Assembly (NCBI GenBank): GCA_041746635.1
Contig: JBGTGQ010000038.1
Coordinates: 1 to 57,847 of the forward strand
Direction: 5' to 3'
Length of the DNA: 57,847 nucleotides
From: CAMASH01 sp041746635
GTDB taxonomy: Bacteria > Verrucomicrobiota > Verrucomicrobiia > Chthoniobacterales > Terrimicrobiaceae
Part shown: piece by piece, positions 1 through 7,962 of the stretch
How positions within the stretch are numbered: the stretch's first letter is position 1
Layout: the number at the start of each line of letters is the position of its first letter
Notes under the pieces: model-generated
Database searches by the model: none
Told to the model about the DNA's origin: nothing
What the model saw: the letters and a program-made list of their open reading frames with translations, nothing else
Program-made: the position numbers and the translations under genes

Positions 1-220
1 TGTCCTCGCGGGATTGATGGGTGAGATGCAGATACACCATAGTGGTATCAATCTTCTTGTGGCCCAGCAGACGCTGGACGGTGTGCAGACTCGCGCCGCT
101 TTCGATCAGATGAGTCGCGTAACTATGGCGCAGGGTGTGGACGGTCGCGTCGGGGATATTAAGTTCCTTGCGGGCGACCACTAGGAGGCGCTGCAGGGAG
201 CCGTGAGCGGAGAGTTTGAG
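1..220 (-). pseudogene. Tyrosine recombinase (XerC/D-like integrase), C-terminal fragment
   Basis: The minus strand encodes 73 codons of the C-terminal catalytic part of a phage-integrase-family recombinase, running off the left edge of the window. Visible motifs are HTLRHSYATHL (conserved Arg and first His), LLGHKKIDTTM (second His) and the nucleophile region MVYLHLTHQ, so the last three catalytic residues survive. Upstream the frame is closed by a TGA at 221-223, and no start codon or N-terminal domain follows. The gene is therefore 5'-truncated or frameshifted. The form resembles small integrases associated with transposons, but no terminal repeats were seen. The rest of the gene lies outside the window, so the final state cannot be judged. 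Positions 224-349 hold nothing recognisable. Confidence 0.75.
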
Positions 221-349
221 TCACCAAACCAGTGAGTCCTCCAGTTAGCGGATATCGTTGATTCTGAATTTCTCAACCATCGATTGGCCTCGACGATCCT
301 TCGGATCTCAACGATCATCCCTGTTTTTGGATAAACACTGCGGCGGAGT

Positions 350-1027
350 CTATTTCGCGGCTTCGAGTTGGGCTGAGCCGTCGAAGTTCAGGACAGCGCG
401 CAAATTGTCATGAACGGGAAGCGGCGGAGTGCTGGCTTTCCAGGGGGCGGCGGCGACGCTGGGGTGTTTTTGATCGGTCTCGCTGAGCATCCAACGCTCA
501 TTGTCAGGAAGTTTGTCCAGACGATTGATTCGCAGGGGATCGGCGGATTTTACGGTGTCCCCGTTGGAAGTGGTGAGGAGGGCGCCAAATGGCCTGTGGG
601 TGTTGCCTTCAAGAACGATGGACGCATTCATCACATAAATGCGCAGGTCGTTCATGCGGCCGGCTGTGGGATTGCGCCGGTAGGCTTTGGGGATCATGCG
701 ATCCACCAAATAGGGGGTGTCGCGTTGCTCGACGCCCAGATAGGGCGCGAGAGAAACGACCAGACGTCCCTTTTCGACAGGATCGTAAAGCAGGACCTGT
801 CCCGGCCAGAGCGGGCCGGGCAGGAGTTGGTCGTGTTCCCCCACGTAGGAAAAAATAGCCTGCCCGATTGTTTTCAAACGCGCGATGGAGTCCGCCCGGT
901 TCGCGTCGGCTAGCGCTTTGCTCCAGGCCCCCAGTCCCAGCGCGGCCAGCAGGCCCACGATGGCGATAACCACCAGGAGCTCCAGTAAGGAAAAGGCCCT
1001 CATTTTGCCCTGCATGACGGAAAACAT
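350..1027 (-). CDS. Prepilin-type (type II secretion/pseudopilin) protein
   Basis: A 225-residue protein with a class III prepilin leader: a short basic N-terminus is followed by FSLLELLVVIAIVGLLAA, with the conserved Glu at +5 after the expected prepilin peptidase cleavage site and a single hydrophobic helix. The rest is a soluble domain with the Verrucomicrobia-style pseudopilin layout, ending in a strand like LNFDGSAQL. It would be processed and methylated by PilD-type peptidase and assembled into a pseudopilus, or act as an exported cell-surface protein. Start codons at 1027, 1012 or 1003 (Met just before the leader FSLLE) are all possible; the longest is given. It stands alone on the minus strand, downstream of leuS by 39 bp. 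Confidence 0.8.
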   Translation of the reverse strand: MFSVMQGKMRAFSLLELLVVIAIVGLLAALGLGAWSKALADANRADSIARLKTIGQAIFSYVGEHDQLLPGPLWPGQVLLYDPVEKGRLVVSLAPYLGVEQRDTPYLVDRMIPKAYRRNPTAGRMNDLRIYVMNASIVLEGNTHRPFGALLTTSNGDTVKSADPLRINRLDKLPDNERWMLSETDQKHPSVAAAPWKASTPPLPVHDNLRAVLNFDGSAQLEAAK

Positions 1028-1066
1028 AGCATCCCGAGCGCAGCTGGCAAAAAGAGAACGTCCGAG

Positions 1067-4000
1067 TTACTTGGCCACGATGTTGACCAGCTTGCCGCGG
1101 ATGACGATGACCTTGGCAACGGTCTTGCCGGCGATGGCCTCCTGCACCTTGGGCAGGGCGAGGGCGGTTTGCTCGATGGCGGAATCGGCGGCGTCGTTTT
1201 TCACCGTGACGCGATCGCGCACCTTGCCGTTGACCTGCACGCCATATTCGACTTCGTCCACCACGAGGAATTTTTCCTCATGCAGCGGCCACGCTTGCGT
1301 GGAAGCGCGGCCGTCGAAGCCGGGGAATTTTTGCGCGAGGCGCTCCCAGAGTTCCTCGGTGAGATGGGGGGCAAATGGTGACAGCAACGGCAGCAGGATG
1401 CGCAAAGCCGCCACCGGGCGCGGGTTGGCGTTCACGAACTCGTTGGTGAACACCATCATTTGCGCGATGGCGGTGTTGAAGGCAAAGGCGGCGATGTCTT
1501 CGGTGACTTTTTTGATGGTGGCGTGGGCCACGCGCAATTGGGCGGGCGTGAGGTCGGCTGCGGTGAGGTCGGGCGAAAGGATCCATTCGCCTTCCTGGTT
1601 TTCCGCCATGGCCAGTCGCCAGACGCGGGCCAGAAAACGATAGAGTCCCTCCGCGCCTTTCTGGCTCCATGGTTTCACCTGATCAAACGGCCCCATGAAC
1701 ATCTCGAACAGACGCAGCGAATCCGCGCCGAACTCCGAGACCACATCGTCGGGGTTGATCACATTGCCGCGGCTCTTGGACATTTTTTGTCCGTCCTCGC
1801 CGAGGATCAGTCCTTGATTGACCAGTTTGTAAAACGGTTCGGGCGTGCTGACCTGGCCGAGGTCGAAGAGCACCTTGTGCCAAAAGCGGGCGTAGAGCAG
1901 ATGCAGCACGGCGTGCTCGACGCCGCCGACGTAAAGATCCACCCCGTGCGGCTGCATCCAGTACTGTTCCTTAGCCGCGCCCACCGGAGCGTCGGAATTT
2001 TTTGCATCGAGAAAACGCAGGTGATACCAGCACGAGCCTGCCCATTGGGGCATGGTGTTGGTCTCGCGTTCGAAGCCATCGGGCAGTTGCACCCAGTCGG
2101 TGGCCTTGGCGAGCGGGGGACGTCCGTCACCGGCGGGTTTGAAGTCCTCCAAATCGGGAGGAAGCAACGGCAGTTCGCTTTCGGGGATGGCGTAGTGCCG
2201 ACCGTTTTTCCAGACGATGGGAAATGGTTCGCCCCAGTAGCGTTGGCGGGAGAAAAGCCAGTCACGCAGTTTGTAATTGATCGTGCCGCGGCCGACGCCT
2301 TTTTCCTCCAGCCAGGCGATGATCGCCTTTTTCGCTTCTGGGGTTGAAAGCCCATCGAGGAACTGCGAATTGATCGCGATGCCCTCGCCGGTGAAGCAGT
2401 TCGTGGCATCTGCATCCTGCTGATGCGTTTCTTTTACGCCGCACCACTTCCAATCGCCGAGACCGGCCTTTGCAGGATTGGCCAGAACGTAACGGATTTG
2501 GTCATGAAACTCCTCCGCATCCCGGATAATATGGTCGTAGGACTCTCTCTGCCAAAATTCGCCAGTTCGTTGGAGCGTCTCATTGGCTTTGTTGGCCGTG
2601 AAGGATTTCCATGAATGGAGGATGCTGGAGAAGTTTTCCCCATCTCGTGGCGTGAAGATGGCGTGGACGTGGTTCGGCATGATGCACCACGCCAGGAGAT
2701 CGTATCGCTCCCCGTCAAAATGCTTGAGCGCGGTTTCCACCAACCCTGCGATACTTGGGTTACGCAGTGAGCAGGTGCCGTGACCGGCATCCAGCAGGAC
2801 TTCGACTTTTTCCCGAAAAAGTTTTTTCCATTCCGTGAGTTCGGCTGAGGTGAGGGTTTCGCCTCGTTCTGCTTTGGAAAGGAGATAACGCCGGTCTTCG
2901 GCGAGTTCGGCAAGGGCTTGTTGGGGGAGTGAGTCGGCTAGGCGGAAGGTGACGGCGTAAGTTACAGTCTCTTGGGTCCAGTGGGGGAGGTTTGCTCCCT
3001 TGCGAATGTCGATTCTCTCGAGGTGACGCATCGGCTGGAAGCCGATGCCACTTGATTGCTGGACGACCTGGCGGATGGCCAGGCCGAATTTTTGCGCGAA
3101 CTCAAAGTCGCGTTCGTCGTGGGCGGGCACGGCCATGATCGCGCCGGTGCCGTAGCCCATCATCACGTAGTCGGCAATCCAGATGGGGATTTTTTCTTCG
3201 TTAACAGGATTTACAGCGAAGGCTCCGGTGGGAACGCCGGTTTTGTCCTTGGCCAGTTCGGTGCGCTCGAGGTCCGATTTTGAGGAGATTTGTTTTTTGT
3301 AGGCTTCGACGGCGACGCGGTTTTCCTGAGTAGTGATTTGTTCCACCAAGGGATGCTCCGGGGCCAGCACCATGTAGGTCGCGCCGAAGAGCGTGTCGGG
3401 TCGCGTTGTAAAAATCTCAATCCGCAATTGACTCGAAGACTCGCCTTTCGGGTTGCCTGCGGCAATCTGTCTCGCTTCGCTCGGCTCGCAATCCGCCTGC
3501 AACGAACCGGGCGAGGCCAGGCTTTCAATCCGAAATTCCACCAAGGCTCCCACCGATCGGCCGATCCAGTTTCGCTGCATGAGTTTGAGCGACTCGGGCC
3601 AGTCGAGGGGTTCGAGTTCGTCAATCAGGCGCTGGGCGTAGGCGGTGATGCGCAGCATCCACTGGCGCATGGGGCGGCGTTCGACCCGGAAACCCTTGCC
3701 GGTCCATTCCTCGACCTCCTCGTTGGCCAGCACGGTGCCGAGGTCGGGTGACCAATTGACCGGCTGTTCGTCCACGTAGGCGAGGCGTTTGGAATCTACG
3801 TAATCACGGACCGCTTCCACGCCCCGGGCTTCGATCTCCGCCGGGATGGGCAGTTGGGTGATGGGGCGGGCCTTTTGTTCTTTTTCGTCAAAGTAGCTGC
3901 CGTAGATTTTCAAAAAAATCCACTGGGTCCATTTGTAGTAGTCCGGTTCGCTGGTGGCGAATTCGCGGCTCCAGTCGTAGGAAAATCCGAGTTGCTTGAG

Positions 4001-4363
4001 CTGACGGGTGAAGTTGGCGATGTTCGCCTCGGTGGTGACGCGCGGGTGCTGGCCGGTCTTGATGGCGTATTGTTCGGCGGGCAGGCCGAAGGAATCCCAT
4101 CCGGCGGGGAAGAGGACATTGTGTCCGCGCATACGCAACTGACGCGCGACGATGTCGCAGGCGGTTTTTTGCAGGGGGTGTCCGATGTGCAGGCCATCGC
4201 CGCTGGGATACGGGAACATGTCGAGGATGTAGGTCTTCGGACGGGCGGGATCGAATTCGGGATCGCCCGGGTCGGCGGCGCGAAAAGAACCATCCTCCAG
4301 CCAGCGGGTTTGCCATTTGGGCTCGAAATCGGAAAAGGGAAATTGCTTGCGTTGCGTGGCCAT
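1067..4363 (-). CDS. leuS: Leucyl-tRNA synthetase with an internal transposase domain
   Basis: Class I leucyl-tRNA synthetase that charges tRNA-Leu in the cytoplasm. HIGH is at residues 59-62 and KMSKS at 860-864. The CP1 editing domain has TTRPDTLFGATYMVLAPEHP and VPAHDERDFEFA; the catalytic core resumes at GEGIAINS and YKLRDWLFSRQRYWGEP, followed by an anticodon-binding and C-terminal region. The predicted length is 1098 residues against about 800-870 normally. The excess has two sources: about 217 residues (438-654) form a RAYT transposase, and about 30 residues near 284-310 form a low-complexity insert. Both keep the frame. The start is placed at the ATG at 4363 (MATQRKQFPF); an upstream extension to 4435 would overlap rdgB and lacks homology. 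The divergent rdgB starts 19 bp away, so promoters must overlap coding sequence. No second leuS is in the window. Confidence 0.95.
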   Translation of the reverse strand: MATQRKQFPFSDFEPKWQTRWLEDGSFRAADPGDPEFDPARPKTYILDMFPYPSGDGLHIGHPLQKTACDIVARQLRMRGHNVLFPAGWDSFGLPAEQYAIKTGQHPRVTTEANIANFTRQLKQLGFSYDWSREFATSEPDYYKWTQWIFLKIYGSYFDEKEQKARPITQLPIPAEIEARGVEAVRDYVDSKRLAYVDEQPVNWSPDLGTVLANEEVEEWTGKGFRVERRPMRQWMLRITAYAQRLIDELEPLDWPESLKLMQRNWIGRSVGALVEFRIESLASPGSLQADCEPSEARQIAAGNPKGESSSQLRIEIFTTRPDTLFGATYMVLAPEHPLVEQITTQENRVAVEAYKKQISSKSDLERTELAKDKTGVPTGAFAVNPVNEEKIPIWIADYVMMGYGTGAIMAVPAHDERDFEFAQKFGLAIRQVVQQSSGIGFQPMRHLERIDIRKGANLPHWTQETVTYAVTFRLADSLPQQALAELAEDRRYLLSKAERGETLTSAELTEWKKLFREKVEVLLDAGHGTCSLRNPSIAGLVETALKHFDGERYDLLAWCIMPNHVHAIFTPRDGENFSSILHSWKSFTANKANETLQRTGEFWQRESYDHIIRDAEEFHDQIRYVLANPAKAGLGDWKWCGVKETHQQDADATNCFTGEGIAINSQFLDGLSTPEAKKAIIAWLEEKGVGRGTINYKLRDWLFSRQRYWGEPFPIVWKNGRHYAIPESELPLLPPDLEDFKPAGDGRPPLAKATDWVQLPDGFERETNTMPQWAGSCWYHLRFLDAKNSDAPVGAAKEQYWMQPHGVDLYVGGVEHAVLHLLYARFWHKVLFDLGQVSTPEPFYKLVNQGLILGEDGQKMSKSRGNVINPDDVVSEFGADSLRLFEMFMGPFDQVKPWSQKGAEGLYRFLARVWRLAMAENQEGEWILSPDLTAADLTPAQLRVAHATIKKVTEDIAAFAFNTAIAQMMVFTNEFVNANPRPVAALRILLPLLSPFAPHLTEELWERLAQKFPGFDGRASTQAWPLHEEKFLVVDEVEYGVQVNGKVRDRVTVKNDAADSAIEQTALALPKVQEAIAGKTVAKVIVIRGKLVNIVAK
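2403..3051 (-). mobile_element. RAYT (REP-associated tyrosine transposase) unit inserted in frame in leuS
   Basis: This 649-bp unit sits in the sense orientation inside leuS. It begins GTGGCATCGGC (minus strand, from 3051), forming a hairpin with AGCCGATG, and ends with a hairpin finishing ATGCCAC at 2403. It encodes a full IS200-like Y1/RAYT domain: start-like Met445 of LeuRS, the HUH motif in MPNHVHAIF (His565 and His567), the nucleophile Tyr609 in RESYDHIIRD, and the typical C-terminal YVLANPAKAGL. There is no stop codon before the frame re-enters LeuRS at CFTGEG. RAYTs are known to act on flanking REP hairpins. The same ends occur in three short copies elsewhere in the window. Whether the domain is active is not visible, but all expected catalytic residues are present. 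Confidence 0.85.
3440..3515 (-). repeat. Small palindrome-like in-frame insert within leuS
   Basis: Within the CP1 editing domain, between VEFRIE and LRIEIFTTRPD, the LeuRS protein has about 30 residues that I do not expect from the family. The DNA has imperfect inverted ends (CTCGCCTTTCGGGTT at 3440 and AACGAACCGGGCGAG ending at 3515) around a core rich in CTCGCTTCGCTCGGCTCGC. It resembles the short palindromic elements that insert in frame in some bacterial genes. No second copy was identified in the window, so the mobile nature is inference; a lineage-specific loop is the alternative. Confidence 0.4.
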
Positions 4364-4382
4364 GATGAAAGGGGTGTGGAAT

Positions 4383-4994
4383 ATGGCAGACAGCCGCGCA
4401 TCTGAACACCACCGTTTGCTGGTCTCGACCCGCAATGCTCACAAAGTCGGGGAAATCCGGGCCATTCTCGGGGACTCCTTTGCGGTTTCCGACTTGTCCA
4501 TCCTGCCCCACATGCCGGAGGTCGAAGAAACGGGAACGACCTTCGAGGAAAATGCCACGCTTAAGGCGGTGGCGGCTTCGCTGCTCTTTGACGGCTGGGT
4601 GATCGCCGACGATTCCGGACTGGACGTTGATGCCCTGGCGGGTGCGCCCGGGGTTTATTCCGCACGCTATGCGGGCCCCGGTGCCACGGATGCGGACAAC
4701 AATGTGTTGCTGTTACGAAATCTCGAGGGCGTGCGGGGCAAGGAACGCGCGGCGCGGTTTCGCTGCGTGATCGTCTTGGCGCGGGCCGGGCGCAAGTTGG
4801 CCGCCTTCGTTGGCGCGGTGGAGGGTATCATCGTCAACGAACACAAAGGCGCGGGCGGTTTTGGCTACGATCCGCTGTTTGTCCCCGAAGGACATTGTGA
4901 AACCTTCGGCCAGCTTCCGGCGGAAGTGAAAAATCGTCTCAGCCATCGCGCGCAGGCGCTGAAAAAACTGCGCGACTGGCGGGGCTGGTGGTGA
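4383..4994 (+). CDS. rdgB: Non-canonical purine NTP pyrophosphatase (RdgB/HAM1)
   Basis: This 203-residue house-cleaning enzyme hydrolyses dITP, XTP and similar nucleotides to monophosphates and so keeps deaminated purines out of DNA and RNA. Family motifs are in order: STRNAHK (residues 15-21), ETGTTFEENATLKA (around 50-62), IADDSGLDVDALAGAPGVYS (74-93) and GGFGYDPLF (158-166), then a conserved C-terminal LSHRAQALKKL. The ATG at 4383 is chosen over an in-frame start at 4317 because the upstream residues overlap leuS and lack homology; AAAGGGG lies upstream of the ATG. It is divergent from leuS, and its stop codon directly abuts the end of the convergent OmpH-like gene. Confidence 0.95.
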   Translation: MADSRASEHHRLLVSTRNAHKVGEIRAILGDSFAVSDLSILPHMPEVEETGTTFEENATLKAVAASLLFDGWVIADDSGLDVDALAGAPGVYSARYAGPGATDADNNVLLLRNLEGVRGKERAARFRCVIVLARAGRKLAAFVGAVEGIIVNEHKGAGGFGYDPLFVPEGHCETFGQLPAEVKNRLSHRAQALKKLRDWRGWW

Positions 4995-5567
4995 CTATTT
5001 CGCGTCCGGCGACGGGGATGCGCCGGCGGTGCTCTGCCCGAGGCGGGTCATTTCCGCCACGACATCATCGGTGATGTCGAGCGCGGGCTCAATGGCCAGC
5101 ACGACGGCATCGCTTTTCACCAGCACCACGCCAAGCCCTTTGCCGGAGGCGATTTTCATGGCCAGGGGTTTGAGTTCCTCGCGGAAACGGTTGACCAAAG
5201 CGAGGCGCTTGGCCGCGAGTTCCTGCTGGGCCTGCTGCTGTTTTTGCTGAAACTGCAGGTTCAAGTTCCGGCCCATCTCGGCCAGCTTTTGATTGTCCGT
5301 CTCGGTGGGTTTGGCACCGACGCTTTGCTTGAGACGCTCGAATTCTCCTCGGAGTTCGTTTTGCGCCGTGGCCAGTTCCTCGCCCAGCACGCCGCCCGCA
5401 TCCTTCAGTTCCTGCGTGATCACCACATCGCGTCCGAGCCTCCGGGCCGCCGCTTCGAGATCAATCAGCGCGACCCCGCCTTTGGTGGCGTTGGTGGCGG
5501 AAGGGGCCGGGCCGCAGCCGGTCCATGCGAGGGTCAGAAGAATGGCGAACGAGAAGAGAATTTTCAT
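4995..5567 (-). CDS. OmpH/Skp-like periplasmic lipoprotein
   Basis: A 190-residue protein with a lipoprotein signal (MKILFSFAILLTLAWTGC, lipobox ending in Cys about residue 18). A long charged, Gln-rich helical segment follows (FQQKQQQAQQELAAKR), and then a C-terminal region with LGVVLVKSDAVVLAIEPALDITDDV. This layout matches the OmpH/Skp family, whose members form periplasmic coiled-coil tentacles that chaperone outer-membrane proteins. The lipid anchor is less usual than the soluble Skp form. The start at 5567 is preferred because it directly precedes the signal peptide; ATGs at 5582 and 5594 are in frame. Confidence in the exact role is moderate because the family is recognised by architecture. 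Confidence 0.7.
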   Translation of the reverse strand: MKILFSFAILLTLAWTGCGPAPSATNATKGGVALIDLEAAARRLGRDVVITQELKDAGGVLGEELATAQNELRGEFERLKQSVGAKPTETDNQKLAEMGRNLNLQFQQKQQQAQQELAAKRLALVNRFREELKPLAMKIASGKGLGVVLVKSDAVVLAIEPALDITDDVVAEMTRLGQSTAGASPSPDAK

Positions 5568-5668
5568 GTTTAAGGGGGGCATGATTGACCACAAAAACCG
5601 GGCAAAATCCAGAGAATCTTCACGGCCGGCAGGTTGACCGCTCCGAGGCGGGGGTGTATCACTCGGGC

Positions 5669-6760
5669 ATGTCGTTGGTCATGGAAGAAACGGATGCGGT
5701 GGGGCGGGTGCTGGAAGGCGGGCGCATCTCGCAGGATGATGCCCGCGAGTTGTACCGGCTGCCGCTGCAGGAACTCGGCACCCTGGCCGACCATCGGCGC
5801 AATCTGGCCAAAAAGGACGCCTATGATGGACGCGGAGACAAGGTGGTCACCTACATCGTGGACCGCAACATCAATTACACCAACGTCTGCAACGTCTATT
5901 GCAAATTTTGCGCGTTTTACCGGACGGAGAAGGACGAAGACCACTATGTCCTGAGCTTCGAGGAGATTGATCAAAAGTTGGACGAACTCACCGCTGAAGG
6001 CGGGGTGCAGGTGCTTCTGCAGGGCGGACATCACCCCAAACTGGGCCTCGATTTTTACCTGAACATGCTCTCGCACATCCGGGAAAAGTACCCGCAGATT
6101 AACGTCCATGGGTTCAGTCCGCCGGAGTTTAATCATTTCTCGCAAGTTTTCGGGATGCCGCTGCGCGAGGTGATCGAAAAATTCATCGCGGCGGGATTGG
6201 GTTCGATTCCCGGCGGCGGCGGCGAGATCCTGGTGGACGAAGTGCGCAACCGGATCGCGCCGTTGAAATGCAACAGCGACCAGTGGCTCGAGGTCATGCG
6301 CATCGGGCATGAGCTGGGGTTGCGCTCCAGCGCGACCATGATGTTCGGTCATGTCGAAACGCTGGACGACCGCATCGCGCATCTGCAGCGGCTGCGCGAC
6401 ACCCAGGATGAGACCGGCGGCTTCACCGCGTTCATCTGCTGGACCTTTCAGCCGGAAAACACGCGGCTCAAAGCCGAAACGGTGACTTCCGCGGAATACC
6501 TCCGCATGCAGGCCCTCTCGCGCATTTTCCTCGATAATTTTGAAAACGTGCAAAGTTCCTGGGTGACGCAGGGTCCGAAGATCGGCCAGATCGCGCTCAA
6601 ATACGGGGCCAACGATTTCGGCAGCGTGATGATGGAGGAAAATGTGGTTTCCAGCGCGGGCACGACGTTCCGGCTGAACGCTCAGGATATTGAGCGCCTG
6701 ATTCGCGAGGCCGGCTACGATCCGCACCGGCGCAGCACGTGGTATCAGTTGTTGGATTGA
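5669..6760 (+). CDS. mqnC: Cyclic dehypoxanthinyl futalosine synthase (radical SAM)
   Basis: A 363-residue radical SAM enzyme of the futalosine route to menaquinone, which cyclises dehypoxanthine futalosine. The [4Fe-4S] motif CNVYCKFC places Cys at residues 74, 78 and 81. Family-typical stretches follow: LLQGGHHPKLGLDFY, NVHGFSPPE, GLGSIPGGGGEILVDEVR, ATMMFGHVET and ENVVSSAG. The CofH/MqnE relatives are similar, but GGHHP and the MMEENVV stretch fit MqnC best. ATG 5669 is chosen; an in-frame start at 5585 would add an unrelated leader overlapping the upstream gene's 5' region. No other mqn genes are in this window. A REPIN begins two bases after the stop region. Confidence 0.88.
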   Translation: MSLVMEETDAVGRVLEGGRISQDDARELYRLPLQELGTLADHRRNLAKKDAYDGRGDKVVTYIVDRNINYTNVCNVYCKFCAFYRTEKDEDHYVLSFEEIDQKLDELTAEGGVQVLLQGGHHPKLGLDFYLNMLSHIREKYPQINVHGFSPPEFNHFSQVFGMPLREVIEKFIAAGLGSIPGGGGEILVDEVRNRIAPLKCNSDQWLEVMRIGHELGLRSSATMMFGHVETLDDRIAHLQRLRDTQDETGGFTAFICWTFQPENTRLKAETVTSAEYLRMQALSRIFLDNFENVQSSWVTQGPKIGQIALKYGANDFGSVMMEENVVSSAGTTFRLNAQDIERLIREAGYDPHRRSTWYQLLD

Positions 6761-6761
6761 A

Positions 6762-6855
6762 GTGGCATCGGGATGAGGGCCTTCGGCTCAGATCTCGCTA
6801 TCGCTCGGCATTCGGCCGATGAACAAGAATCGCATGGGCAGGATGCCCATGCCAC
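6762..6855. repeat. REPIN-like doublet (GTGGCAT family)
   Basis: A 94-bp element fills most of the gap between mqnC and the YhaM-like gene. It starts GTGGCATCGGG and ends GGATGCCCATGCCAC. The right half is a clear hairpin (GGGCAGGATGCCC inside); the left half pairs CATCGG with CCGATG across a longer loop. The ends match the RAYT unit in leuS. The left half is longer than in the other copies, as if a second palindrome had been added. Confidence 0.65.
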
Positions 6856-6868
6856 GATATAAGGATTT

Positions 6869-7891
6869 ATGCCTGATCCCGCCCGAATGACCATCGCGCA
6901 AGTCCGCGCGGAAGCCCGTGCGGGTGCTTTGGCCGCCCGCGTGCACGCGCAGGTTGAGGACACCATTCGCAAGGAGGACCGCAACGGGAAACCATTTTGG
7001 GAAATCCGGCTGCGGGATGCGTCCGATGCGCTCACGCTGAAAGCTTGGAATAACTCGCCCCAATTCCAACTCGCCGAGGAACTGGCCAAGGGCGACACGG
7101 TCCAGGTCGAGGGGGAATTTGCCATCAGCCCGTTTGGTCTGGATGCGCAGCGGTGGAATTTGCGGCCTTTGCGCCCGGAAGAAGCGGTGGAGTTGTTTGA
7201 GGGCGACGAAAATTCCCGCGTGGCCAACGAAGCGGATTTCGCCTCGATCGCCGGTCAGGTCGAGTCGGTGCAAGATCCGCGCCTGAAGGCCCTGGCCTCG
7301 TCGTTTCTCCAGGAGTTCGGTCCTCGCTTTCGCCGGGCGGCGGCGGCGCGCGTGAACCATCATGCATTTCGCGGGGGGCTGCTCCGTCACACCGCGCAGA
7401 TGATGAAAGCGGGCGATGTCCTGTGTGGCGCCTATCCCCAGCTCAACCGCGACTTGGTCCTGACCGGCGCGCTTTTTCACGACTGCGGCAAGCTTTGGGA
7501 GATGTGTCCGCCCGAAACCGGCTTCGAGATTCCCCGCGAGTTGCGCGGCGAGCTCCTGGGCCACATCAGCATCGGCATAGAGGTGGCCAACGCTCTGTGG
7601 AGAAAACTTCCGCTGAAGGATTGGGAAAGCCTGGCCCCCGATTCGGAAGAGGTGCGCTGGCATGTGTTGCATCTCATCGCCGCGCATCACGGCGAATTGC
7701 AGTTTGGGTCGCCGGTCGAACCCAAAACGCCCGAGGCCATTGCGCTTCACTACATCGACAACCTCGACGCGCGGCTGGAGATGATCTTTGCCGCTTACGA
7801 GAAACAGCCCGAGATCGCGCCGGGGATTTTCGACCGGGTGCGGGCTTTAAATGTCGGGCCGGTAAAGGCGCTGCCCCGTCATGAGGGGTGA
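6869..7891 (+). CDS. YhaM-like 3'-5' exoribonuclease (OB fold plus HD domain)
   Basis: A 340-residue protein with the two-part YhaM architecture. The N-terminal OB-fold (about residues 20-110) contains RDASDALTLKAWN and GDTVQVEGEF; the C-terminal HD phosphohydrolase domain contains NHHAFRGGLLRHT, the HD pair in ALFHDCGKLWEM near residue 204, HLIAAHHGELQFGSP and a late YIDNLDARLE. This family degrades RNA or ssDNA from the 3' end in a metal-dependent manner. It is a little longer than the usual 314 or so residues. ATG 6869 is used; Met7 is an alternative. The end is convergent with glnA, separated by the terminator. Function is by family architecture only. Confidence 0.8.
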   Translation: MPDPARMTIAQVRAEARAGALAARVHAQVEDTIRKEDRNGKPFWEIRLRDASDALTLKAWNNSPQFQLAEELAKGDTVQVEGEFAISPFGLDAQRWNLRPLRPEEAVELFEGDENSRVANEADFASIAGQVESVQDPRLKALASSFLQEFGPRFRRAAAARVNHHAFRGGLLRHTAQMMKAGDVLCGAYPQLNRDLVLTGALFHDCGKLWEMCPPETGFEIPRELRGELLGHISIGIEVANALWRKLPLKDWESLAPDSEEVRWHVLHLIAAHHGELQFGSPVEPKTPEAIALHYIDNLDARLEMIFAAYEKQPEIAPGIFDRVRALNVGPVKALPRHEG

Positions 7892-7899
7892 GGTTGGCG

Positions 7900-7937
7900 A
7901 AAAGCAAAACGACGCCGTCCTTGCGAACGGCGTCGTT
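7900..7937 (-). terminator. Rho-independent terminator of glnA
   Basis: Perfect 11-bp inverted repeat AACGACGCCGT / ACGGCGTCGTT (7908-7918 and 7927-7937) with an 8-base loop. On the minus strand it is followed by GTTTTGCTTTT, so it serves the minus-strand glnA; the plus-strand side has no T-run. Confidence 0.75.
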
Positions 7938-7962
7938 GCGTTGATTGCTAAACGAGGGGGAC

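Noticed and set aside
2403..3051. Possible intein in leuS, since the insert is in frame and is followed by Asn-Cys (TNCFTGEG)
   Set aside because: There is no Hint-domain block at the N-side, no HN at the C-side and no Cys/Ser extein junction of the right kind. The insert is clearly an HUH/Y1 transposase with DNA hairpins at both ends, and NCFTGEG fits native LeuRS.
5570..6727. A 385-codon minus-strand frame opposite mqnC
   Set aside because: Shadow of a high-GC gene; its translation shows no family, while the plus strand carries a clear radical SAM enzyme.
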